NCBI GenBank assembly: GCA_903912275.1
Contig: CAIWGR010000124.1
Coordinates: 1 to 7,840 of the forward strand
DNA: 7,840 nucleotides
Source of the DNA: an uncultured delta proteobacterium
Lineage (GTDB): Bacteria; Myxococcota_A; Bradymonadia; REDH01
Reading direction: 5' to 3'
A program made the translations under genes and the position numbers. Below the pieces are notes generated by a model. That model saw nothing but the letters and a program-made list of their open reading frames with translations, made no database searches and was not told where the DNA came from. Numbering within the stretch: the first letter of the stretch is position 1; the number at the start of each line of letters is the position of its first letter. Shown one piece after another: positions 1 through 5,442 of the stretch.

Positions 1-45
1 GGCTCCGACACCGGGGGCTCCGATACCGGCGGCTCCGATACCGGG
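1..45 (+). repeat. 15-bp tandem repeat, three copies, encoding GSDTG
   Basis: Three consecutive 15-bp units (1-15, 16-30, 31-45) differ only at third codon positions and each encode Gly-Ser-Asp-Thr-Gly. The array starts at the window edge and may continue upstream. Because the unit is a multiple of three, copy-number change would lengthen or shorten the linker without a frameshift. Confidence 0.85.
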
Positions 46-1494
46 ACCGACACGACGCCTGTCGACTGTCACGAAACCTTTGCGAAGGGAGGTCCGGGCG
101 GCGACGCCTGCCTGACCTGCACCACCGACGCCTGCGCCTCGGAGGCCGCAGCGGCCTATGGCGCCAACTTCCCGACCTCGGTGGGTGGCGCATGCGCTTC
201 GCTCTATACCTGCCTCATGGCCTGCCCATGCGACACGGCCAACCCCGGTGAATTCGCAGCCGACTGCGCCATTACCTGCGTCACCAACCTGCCGGCCGCC
301 TGCCAGACCGCGACGCAGGCCCTGCAAACCTGCCAAGAGAACAGCTGCGCCACCGAGTGCGCGGAGCCGGTCTCGACCTGCGGTGACGGCGTCGTCGATG
401 CCGGTGAAGATTGCGACGGAGCCGCTCCCAGCTGCACCGAGCTCGGGTTCACCGGCGGCTTCGCCTTCTGCGGCGGCGACTGCACCATCGACACCCGTGG
501 CTGCTCCAACAACACGGAGAGCTGCGGCAATGGCGTCGTCGACATCGGCGAGGCCTGCGATGGCAACAATCTGCAGGGCAGCGCCTGCACCGACTTTGGC
601 TACACGGGCGGCACAATCTCCTGCAACGCGGGCTGCGCGCTGGACTTCAGCCGTTGCACGCAGACCAACCCGTCCAGCTGTGGCAACAACGTCATCGAAG
701 CTGGCGAAGCCTGCGACGGAGCAGATCTCAACGGTCAGAGCTGCACCTCGCTCGGCTTCGACTCCGGCAACCTCCGCTGCACCGGCTGTGCGTTCAATAC
801 CGCCTCCTGCGTCTCCACCGGACCCGTCTGTGGCAACCGCGTCATTGAGGCCGGTGAGACCTGCGACGGAACCAATGTGAACGGCGTCACCTGCGTCGAC
901 TTCGGCGCGACCGCAGGAACGGTCCGCTGCACCAGCGACTGCCTCAACTACGACGCGTCCGGCTGCACGGCCAGCGCTGTTTGCGGCGACGGCATCCTCA
1001 ACGGCACCGAAACCTGCGACGGATTCGACTTTGGCACTGACTCTTGCGTCAACCAGGGCTTCCTCGGTGGATCTCTCTCCTGCTTCTCCGACTGTACCAC
1101 CGACTACAGCAGCTGCAGCGATACGGCGGCCAACCTCTGCGACCCCTTCAGCGCCACAACGCTGCGTACGCCCGCGACCCGTAGCGACAGCTTCTCGGGC
1201 GCCGAGCCCACCGACGGCCCCCGCTCGGGCAGTTACTACAAGGTCTACGCCATGTCGCTCACGGCAGGCCGCAGCGTCAGCATCACGATGAATGCGACCG
1301 GCACCATCTTCGACACCTACCTCTACCTGTACGATGGCGCTTCCTGCAGCCAGGTAGCCTTCGACGATGACAGTGCGGGGACCGCCAACGACTCCCTGCT
1401 CACCTATGTGGCCCCCACCTCGGGCACCTACTACCTCATCGCGACGACCTACGCGTCGGGTGCAACGGGCACCTACACCCTTACGACGAACTAG
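1..1494 (+). CDS. Secreted Cys-rich repeat protein with C-terminal PPC-like domain (5' partial)
   Basis: The frame is open from base 1 to the TAG at 1492-1494, so the start and any signal peptide or lipobox lie upstream; 497 residues are visible. Order: a GSDTG linker repeated three times (residues 1-15); a Cys-rich, probably helical stretch with CxxC and CPC pairs (about 23-120); five tandem repeats starting at residues 127, 175, 227, 277 and 328, each beginning CGxxxxxxGExCDG or a close variant and ending in spaced cysteines; and a C-terminal beta-sandwich (about 394-497) with YYKVYAMSL, DTYLYLYDG, DDDS and SGTYYLIATTY, typical of bacterial pre-peptidase C-terminal (PPC) domains. The repeats resemble the Myxococcus cysteine-rich repeat group. 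The low-complexity linker is typical of the region just after the lipid anchor in myxobacterial lipoproteins, so a surface lipoprotein is inferred. No catalytic domain is visible; a binding or adhesive role is a guess. Only 18 nt, without a terminator, separate it from the next gene. Confidence 0.85.
   Translation, partial: GSDTGGSDTGGSDTGTDTTPVDCHETFAKGGPGGDACLTCTTDACASEAAAAYGANFPTSVGGACASLYTCLMACPCDTANPGEFAADCAITCVTNLPAACQTATQALQTCQENSCATECAEPVSTCGDGVVDAGEDCDGAAPSCTELGFTGGFAFCGGDCTIDTRGCSNNTESCGNGVVDIGEACDGNNLQGSACTDFGYTGGTISCNAGCALDFSRCTQTNPSSCGNNVIEAGEACDGADLNGQSCTSLGFDSGNLRCTGCAFNTASCVSTGPVCGNRVIEAGETCDGTNVNGVTCVDFGATAGTVRCTSDCLNYDASGCTASAVCGDGILNGTETCDGFDFGTDSCVNQGFLGGSLSCFSDCTTDYSSCSDTAANLCDPFSATTLRTPATRSDSFSGAEPTDGPRSGSYYKVYAMSLTAGRSVSITMNATGTIFDTYLYLYDGASCSQVAFDDDSAGTANDSLLTYVAPTSGTYYLIATTYASGATGTYTLTTN
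379..1116 (+). repeat. Five tandem Cys-rich protein repeats of about 48-52 residues
   Basis: Repeat units begin at bases 379, 523, 679, 829 and 982, giving periods of 144, 156, 150 and 153 bp. Each unit has a conserved head (CG, then GE, then a CDG triplet), a middle SC/TC plus an aromatic-Gly segment, and a distal pair or triplet of cysteines. The units are similar but clearly diverged in DNA sequence, so this is an old protein-level repeat and not a recent DNA duplication. The extracellular disulfide-rich role is inferred from the even cysteine spacing. Confidence 0.85.
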
Positions 1495-1512
1495 TCGGAG
1501 CAGGACAACGCC

Positions 1513-2001
1513 ATGAGCTCCCCCGCACCCGCCGTTGAGCCAGACAACTCACTCAAGTGGGTTGCCATCGGCGTGGCGGTCGCCTCGCTCATGCTCGGCA
1601 CTGTGCTCTATGCCCGCTATTCCGAGTTCCGGAGCTACATCCGCTCCACCCTCGAACACCCCGAAACCACCCCCGCTTGGCGGCTGCCCGGCATGACCCC
1701 GGAGCGCTGCGTGGATGAGGCGATGGCCTGGACCACCTCCTGCCACGGAATCAAGAACCTCTGCGACGTCTACACGACCCGCATCATGGAGGAGTGCCTC
1801 CAGCCGCTCGACCTCACAACCTACTGCGGCCAGCTGACCGAGCTTGAGACCATCGCCCGCTTCGGCCAGCAGGAGTGTCTCGCCCGCGGCGTGAAGCGCG
1901 AGGTCAGCGCCAACTCCTGCGGCAACGCCTACAAGGCCATCGCAGAGGTCTGCGCCGACAAAGGGCGGGGCGAGCACCAGGGCAAGTCGGTGATGCCGTG
2001 A
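1513..2001 (+). CDS. Unrecognised membrane-anchored protein with eight regularly spaced cysteines
   Basis: This 162-residue protein has no family that I recognise. The ATG at 1513 is preceded by AGGA at 1502-1505 with a 7-nt spacer, supporting this start. A single hydrophobic segment spans residues about 16-33. The remaining domain is helical in appearance and has eight cysteines at 66, 77, 84, 95, 105, 122, 136 and 147. Three pairs (66/77, 84/95, 136/147) have exactly ten residues between them, which places both cysteines on one helix face, as in disulfide-pinned helical hairpins. Flanking charges (E9, D11 and K15 before; R35, R40 and R44 after) would by the positive-inside rule put the C-terminus in the cytoplasm, at odds with an oxidised periplasmic domain. 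The TGA overlaps the GTG start of ctaA, implying translational coupling and perhaps a role in oxidase or heme A assembly; that role is inference only. Confidence 0.8.
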   Translation: MSSPAPAVEPDNSLKWVAIGVAVASLMLGTVLYARYSEFRSYIRSTLEHPETTPAWRLPGMTPERCVDEAMAWTTSCHGIKNLCDVYTTRIMEECLQPLDLTTYCGQLTELETIARFGQQECLARGVKREVSANSCGNAYKAIAEVCADKGRGEHQGKSVMP

Positions 2002-2963
2002 CGCAGGATGGCCCGCGCTTTTCGGGACTCCGGAAGTTTGCTGCGCTGGTCACCCTCTACACCATCGGCGTCATCCTCTTCGGCGCCTGGGTACGGGTGA
2101 CAGGATCCGGCGCAGGCTGCGGGGAGCACTGGCCCTCCTGCCACGGCGAGGTCATCCCGCGCGCGCCGAACATCAAGACCATCATCGAGTTCACCCATCG
2201 GCTCACGAGCGGCCTCGACGGCCTCCTCATCCTAGGCCTTGCCGTAGCCGTCTTTCGCCTCACGCCCAGCGGCCATCGGGCCCGCACCTGGGCTGTCCGC
2301 GCAGCCATCTTCCTTGTCGTCGAAGCATTGCTCGGCGCCGTCCTCGTCAAGTTTGGACTGGTTGCGCAAGACACCTCGAAGGTCCGCGTGCTGGTGGTGG
2401 CCATCCACCTCATCAACACGCTGATGCTGGTCGGGAGCATCGCGATGGTCGGATTGGCGCTGGCGCCCGCACCGGCGGCCTGCGCCGACAGGGCCGCCCT
2501 CCGTCGCACCCGGCTTGCCGGCCTCCTCTACACCGTCATCTGCGCGATGGGCGCCGTCACCGCCTTGGGCGACACCCTCTTCCCCATCGTCTTCGGTGCC
2601 TCCGTCGCGCACCTCGCCCCGTCGGCCGAATCGGCCCACTTCCTCGAGCGGGTGCGGCTGATTCACCCGTTGGTGGCGGTGGTGGGCTCGCTCTGGATCC
2701 TGCTCGTGGGCGCGGCGGCTGCGTCGGCGCCTGCGCCACTCCGGAGCGCGGGGCGGCTTGTGGTGGCCGGCATCCTCCTGCAGACCACGCTCGGCGTTGC
2801 AAACATCGCGCTGAGTGCGCCGGCCTGGATGCAGCTCGTCCATCTTGCGACCGCCAACTTTGTCTGGCTCTCCCTCGTCTGGCTGGCGGCCTGCTACAAC
2901 GCCCCGACGGATGCAGCCGCGGTCGGCCCAAAAATTCGTGCAATCGAAGAGAAAATTGCATAG
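1998..2963 (+). CDS. ctaA: Heme A synthase (CtaA/COX15 family)
   Basis: This integral membrane enzyme oxidises the C8 methyl group of heme O to a formyl group, giving heme A for aa3/caa3-type oxidases. The start chosen is GTG at 1998, overlapping the upstream TGA; it gives 321 residues, the usual family size, whereas the longer in-frame ATG at 1875 lies deep inside the upstream gene. Hallmarks: GAWVRVTGSG in the first membrane segment and first outer loop (29-38); a C41-X6-C48 pair like that of Bacillus subtilis CtaA; EFTHR with E64 and H67; and further histidines H137 (IHLIN), H223 (LIHP) and H282 (LVHLA), which match the four heme-ligand positions of the two four-helix halves. About eight membrane segments are apparent. 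It is followed 10 nt later by the pilin gene and then ctaB. Nothing needed for activity appears to be missing. Confidence 0.95.
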   Translation: MTQDGPRFSGLRKFAALVTLYTIGVILFGAWVRVTGSGAGCGEHWPSCHGEVIPRAPNIKTIIEFTHRLTSGLDGLLILGLAVAVFRLTPSGHRARTWAVRAAIFLVVEALLGAVLVKFGLVAQDTSKVRVLVVAIHLINTLMLVGSIAMVGLALAPAPAACADRAALRRTRLAGLLYTVICAMGAVTALGDTLFPIVFGASVAHLAPSAESAHFLERVRLIHPLVAVVGSLWILLVGAAAASAPAPLRSAGRLVVAGILLQTTLGVANIALSAPAWMQLVHLATANFVWLSLVWLAACYNAPTDAAAVGPKIRAIEEKIA

Positions 2964-2973
2964 GCCAACCTCC

Positions 2974-3504
2974 ATGAAACAGGCGCCCCCCAGCCGAGGC
3001 TTTACCCTCATCGAGTTGATGATCGTCATTGCGATCCTTGGCGTGATCGCATCGGTGGCCATCCCGAACTTCCTCAAATATATCATGCGGGCCAAGACGA
3101 CCGAGGCCACCATGAATGTGCGCAAGCTCTTCGATGGCTCGGTCGCCTACTACCTCACCGACCGCTACGGCCCGACGGGCGCACCCATCCCGAACCAGTT
3201 CCCGGGCTCCGTGGGCCCCATGCCCAGCCCGGCAACGCTCGGACCGCAAAAGGTCGTCACGGGCGTCGAACTCTGGGACGCGCAGCCAAGCTGGGTGGCG
3301 CTCAACTTCGCGATCGAAGATGCGCACTACTTCGCCTATCAGTACCGGAGCGACGGACAGAACAACGCTTCGAACTTCACCGCCTACGCTTTCGGGAACC
3401 TCGATGGCGACACGAACTTCTCCACCTTCGGGCGGTTGGCACATGTTGTTGATGCGACCGTCGTTGGCTCGCCAGGCATGTTGATCAGCGGCGAACTCGA
3501 CTGA
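2974..3504 (+). CDS. Type IV pilin-like protein (prepilin-type N-terminal cleavage/methylation motif)
   Basis: The 176-residue product starts with a nine-residue leader ending SRG, followed by FTLIELMIVIAILGVIA, a textbook prepilin peptidase site (cleavage after G9, N-methyl-Phe at F10, Glu at mature position 5) leading into the hydrophobic stalk helix. The ATG at 2974 is preferred because it gives a normal leader; the upstream in-frame ATG at 2815 would overlap ctaA and bury the leader. No good Shine-Dalgarno sequence precedes it, so reinitiation after ctaA is possible. The globular domain has no cysteine, so it lacks the C-terminal disulfide loop of classical PilA/PilE. A GNLDGD...STFGR segment (about 141-154) resembles the end region of deltaproteobacterial pilins. 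Whether it is a major pilin, a minor pilin or a pseudopilin cannot be decided. No other pilus genes are nearby, and its position between two heme A biosynthesis genes is odd. Confidence 0.9.
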   Translation: MKQAPPSRGFTLIELMIVIAILGVIASVAIPNFLKYIMRAKTTEATMNVRKLFDGSVAYYLTDRYGPTGAPIPNQFPGSVGPMPSPATLGPQKVVTGVELWDAQPSWVALNFAIEDAHYFAYQYRSDGQNNASNFTAYAFGNLDGDTNFSTFGRLAHVVDATVVGSPGMLISGELD

Positions 3505-3567
3505 CGGACCAAGGGGCTGCGACCCATCGGCCCCACCTGAACGCGCCGGCGCCAACCGGCTTCCCCC
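3505..3567 (+). other. Pilin-ctaB gap with two small inverted repeats
   Basis: The 63-nt gap holds two possible hairpins. The first pairs 3513-3519 with 3528-3534 (seven pairs including one G-U, 8-nt loop). The second pairs GCCGG at 3545-3549 with CCGGC at 3556-3560 (6-nt loop), and ends 7 nt before the ctaB start, where a ribosome binding site would normally lie. Neither has a T tract, so they do not look like intrinsic terminators. They could be mRNA processing or translation-control structures, or chance in GC-rich DNA. Confidence 0.3.
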
Positions 3568-4440
3568 GTGAACGCCTTGCAACAGTCGCTGCGCGATCTC
3601 ATCGCCCTCTCCAAACCCGGCATTGTCATCATGTGCCTGGTGGAGGCGTCTGGCGGTCTCTGGCTCGCTCCGGGGACCGCGCCGCTCGCGACCTGGCTCT
3701 GGACCTTCCTCGGCCTCAGCCTCGTGGTGGCCTCCTCCAACGCCTGGAACATGCTCTGGGAGCGTGAGGGCGACAAGTTCATGGAGCGGACCCGCAACCG
3801 GCCGCTGCCTTCGGGCCGCATGCATCCGGCAACGGCGGGCGCCTTCGCGCTGGTGACCGGCGTGGCCTCGGTCTGGCTCTTCGCCACACAGGTGAACGCG
3901 CTGTCGGCCTGGCTCGCTCTGGCCTCCATGTTCTCCTACGTCTTGGTCTACACGCCGCTCAAGCGGGTCACCTCCTGGTCGCTGCCGATCGGTGCGATCC
4001 CGGGAGCGATGCCGCCACTCATCGGCTGGGCTGCGGCCTCGGGGACCATCGGCGCGCCGGGCGTGGTACTCTTCGCCATCCTCTTTCTCTGGCAGATCCC
4101 CCACTTCCTGGCGATCTCGCTCTACCGGCGCGACGACTATCAGGCTGCAGGCATCGTGATTGTGCCCGTTGTGATGGGCGAAGAGACGACGAAGGTGCAG
4201 GCGCTTGTGTCGTCGCTCCTTCTCGTGCCGATCAGCCTGCTGCTGGTGCCGATGCAGGTAGCCGGCTTCTTTTACTTCGTGGTAGCCTCGGTCGCCGGCG
4301 GCGCCTTCTTTGTGCTGAGCATGCGTGGATTTGAGCCTCACCCCACCAATGCATGGGCGCGCCGCTTCTTCCTCGCCTCGCTGCTCTACCTTCCGGCGCT
4401 GACCTTGGCGCTCATCCTCGACGCCTGGGTGCCGCGGTGA
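3568..4440 (+). CDS. ctaB: Protoheme IX farnesyltransferase / heme O synthase (CtaB/CyoE/COX10)
   Basis: This UbiA-family membrane prenyltransferase attaches a farnesyl group to heme B, making heme O, the substrate of CtaA. It has 290 residues, normal for the family. The GTG at 3568 is the first possible start after an in-frame TGA at 3538-3540; no clear Shine-Dalgarno sequence is seen. Landmarks: LSKPGIV at the N-terminus (14-20); the prenyl-diphosphate/Mg site in SNAWNMLWEREGD (57-69) followed by MERTRNRPLPSGR; YTPLKR (128-133); IGAIPGAMPPLIGWAA (141-156); WQIPHF (175-180); and the second acidic site RRDDYQAAGI (187-196) followed by VPVVMG. Where many members have NxxxDxxxD, here it is N61-E65-D69, a conservative change that I recall from other members of this family and that should not abolish function. 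Its TGA overlaps the GTG of the next gene (GTGA), indicating coupling. Confidence 0.95.
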   Translation: MNALQQSLRDLIALSKPGIVIMCLVEASGGLWLAPGTAPLATWLWTFLGLSLVVASSNAWNMLWEREGDKFMERTRNRPLPSGRMHPATAGAFALVTGVASVWLFATQVNALSAWLALASMFSYVLVYTPLKRVTSWSLPIGAIPGAMPPLIGWAAASGTIGAPGVVLFAILFLWQIPHFLAISLYRRDDYQAAGIVIVPVVMGEETTKVQALVSSLLLVPISLLLVPMQVAGFFYFVVASVAGGAFFVLSMRGFEPHPTNAWARRFFLASLLYLPALTLALILDAWVPR

Positions 4441-5144
4441 GCGAGCAGTCCGGGCCGGAGCAGCAACCGCCAGCGACGAGCGACGATCCGCTCACAGACT
4501 TCGCACTCTATGCGCGGAGCAAGATGGGACCCTTCGGCCGCTATCCCTATGCCTCGGCCTTCGTTGCGATGGCGCTGCTGATGACGCTTACCCGCAACTG
4601 CACGCGGCGTGTCCCCGAGCCGCCTCCGGTGCTGGGCCCGCTCGCACAATGGAGCAGCACCGGCGGGGAGCCGCTGTCGAGCGCGGCACTCGCGGGCCGC
4701 GCCTACCTGCTCCAGGTTGTCCCTGCCGACTGCGCCGATCGCGCACCCTGCCAGCAGCCGGATCCTGTGACCATCCGGGTGGCGCAAGGACTCTTCCACA
4801 CGAAGGTACCCGTGCCGGTGGTTGTGATGAGCACGGGCACCGCGTCCGTCGCGGCTGCGCCTGCCGATGCGGACCTCAAGCGGGCCCTTGTGACGCGCGC
4901 CGATCTGCTCGCCGTTGCGGCCAGCGCGGCGGCCGTTGCCCAGGCACCGGAGGGGAGCGCAGATGGCGACTTCGTCCGGCTGTCGGGCAAGATCCTGCTG
5001 GTGGATCAGGAGGGCCGCCTGCGGGGCCTCTACGCATTGACCGGCGAGCTTGCGGGCGACGAGGCCTACCACCGCGCGCGCCATGTTTTTGGCGAGAAAT
5101 ACGACGGCCCGTTCGCCGCGGGCTGCGGCGGATTCGGTCGTTAA
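4437..5144 (+). CDS. Membrane-anchored SCO-like thioredoxin-fold protein with degenerate metal site
   Basis: The GTG at 4437 overlaps the ctaB stop and gives 235 residues; a longer start at 4353 lies inside ctaB. A Pro-rich N-terminal tail is followed by one membrane segment (about 38-52) and an outer domain. Several features recall SCO1/SenC copper chaperones of cytochrome oxidase: the PPVLGPLAQW entry (63-72), GEPLSSAALAGRAYLLQVV (77-95) leading to a cysteine pair, and KILLVDQEGRLRGLY (185-199), like the SCO LVDxxGxIRGxY strand. However, the pair is C99-X5-C105 instead of CX3C, and the position of the SCO copper-binding histidine (usually an HS-type motif before LVD) reads VRLS with R181. 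Two further cysteines are C55 and C230. The assignment as a diverged SCO relative is moderate; a copper role is doubtful, and a redox or structural role in oxidase assembly is a guess supported by the neighbours. Confidence 0.6.
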   Translation: MSEQSGPEQQPPATSDDPLTDFALYARSKMGPFGRYPYASAFVAMALLMTLTRNCTRRVPEPPPVLGPLAQWSSTGGEPLSSAALAGRAYLLQVVPADCADRAPCQQPDPVTIRVAQGLFHTKVPVPVVVMSTGTASVAAAPADADLKRALVTRADLLAVAASAAAVAQAPEGSADGDFVRLSGKILLVDQEGRLRGLYALTGELAGDEAYHRARHVFGEKYDGPFAAGCGGFGR

Positions 5145-5151
5145 CGCGCGA

Positions 5152-5174
5152 CAGTGCGAACTGCCGCAGTGCGA
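5152..5174 (+). repeat. 8-bp direct repeat CAGTGCGA around a small palindrome
   Basis: CAGTGCGA occurs at 5152-5159 and again at 5167-5174, 15 bp apart. Between and overlapping them is an 11-bp palindrome, ACTGC-C-GCAGT (5160-5170). The arrangement begins 7 nt after the SCO-like gene stop. It could be a regulator binding site or part of a 3' mRNA structure; the evidence is the repeat pattern only. Confidence 0.35.
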
Positions 5175-5356
5175 CAAAAGTGGCAAAGAAATGTTGCGTG
5201 GCAGAGGCCTCATTGCTACACGCGCCCCACGCGAATTTGCCTTCGCACCCCATCTCACTGTGCGGAGTTGGGGAGGCATGGAGGCAGCGTGAGTCGGAAG
5301 CGGCGCTAGGTGGCCGGAGCCGGACGCGAGAAGAGCGGAACGTTGTAGAAAGTCGG

Positions 5357-5376
5357 CTGAATGAAGATTCATTCAG
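5357..5376 (+). promoter_or_regulatory. 20-bp palindrome, candidate operator (or leader hairpin) upstream of actA
   Basis: CTGAATGAA (5357-5365) and TTCATTCAG (5368-5376) are perfect 9-bp inverted arms around a 2-bp centre, GA. It is AT-rich in a GC-rich window and ends 66 nt before the actA start. Symmetry and length fit a site for a dimeric helix-turn-helix regulator. It does not match the FNR (TTGAT-N4-ATCAA) pattern. Five nt later, TCTG-TT-CAGA (5381-5390) repeats the TTCAG half-element. As RNA it would fold into an 8-bp hairpin with an AGAT loop, followed by a mixed T/C run, which is too weak for a typical terminator. Confidence 0.45.
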
Positions 5377-5401
5377 TTTCTCTGTTCAGAAGTAGCTGCA
5401 A

Positions 5402-5416
5402 GCGGGTCAGTCCCGC
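5402..5416 (+). other. GC-only hairpin in the probable actA leader
   Basis: GCGGG (5402-5406) and CCCGC (5412-5416) form a perfect 5-bp stem with a TCAGT loop. The structure ends 13 nt before the actA Shine-Dalgarno sequence. It may influence mRNA stability or initiation, but a stem this short can arise by chance. Confidence 0.3.
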
Positions 5417-5429
5417 GCTGGTCACAATC

Positions 5430-5434
5430 GAGGG
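5430..5434 (+). promoter_or_regulatory. Ribosome binding site fixing the GTG start of actA
   Basis: GAGGG lies 8 nt before the GTG at 5443. The frame upstream has no ATG, GTG or TTG back to the in-frame TGA at 5362-5364, so together these decide the start. Confidence 0.75.
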
Positions 5435-5442
5435 TAGTCTCC

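Larger units (their letters stand above)
5145..5442 (+). promoter_or_regulatory. Noncoding control region upstream of actA
   Basis: These 298 nt hold no convincing gene: the reading frames running through are extensions of frames shadowing neighbouring genes and lack a ribosome binding site. The segment is richer in A+T around 5340-5390 than its surroundings. It contains an 8-bp direct repeat (5152-5174), a weak sigma70-like pair TTGCGT (5194-5199) and TACACG (5217-5222) with 17-nt spacing, a 20-bp palindrome (5357-5376), a 10-bp palindrome (5381-5390), a GC hairpin (5402-5416) and the actA Shine-Dalgarno sequence. It is the only long gap in the window and probably carries the promoter of the ACIII operon, but no strong promoter could be pinned down. 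Confidence 0.5.

Noticed and set aside
1875..1997. Upstream ATG extension of ctaA
   Set aside because: It would add 41 Arg/Gln-rich residues overlapping the previous gene; the GTG at 1998 gives normal family length and a stop-start overlap.
3772..3774. Loss of the catalytic Asp in CtaB (Glu replacing Asp in the first NxxxD motif)
   Set aside because: Glu is conservative at this position and all surrounding motifs are intact, so there is no reason to call the enzyme defective.
2557..4341. Long antisense open frame of 594 codons across ctaA, the pilin and ctaB
   Set aside because: It is rich in Arg, Gly, His and Glu with no recognisable domain and lies opposite three well-identified genes; a by-product of GC-rich codon use.
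5181..5218. Possible sigma-54 promoter from TGGCA and TTGC elements
   Set aside because: The GG-to-GC spacing is 12 in one pairing and 13 in the other, whereas sigma-54 promoters need 10; the spacing is strict, so neither qualifies.
5278..5292. Mini leader peptide ATG-GAG-GCA-GCG-TGA preceded by GGAGG
   Set aside because: The purine run is only 1 nt from the ATG, too close for normal initiation, and the four-codon peptide has no regulatory signature.
5357..5380. Rho-independent terminator at the 20-bp palindrome
   Set aside because: The stem is AT-rich and is followed by TTTCTCT instead of a T run, and the site is about 210 nt beyond the upstream stop; an operator or leader element fits better.
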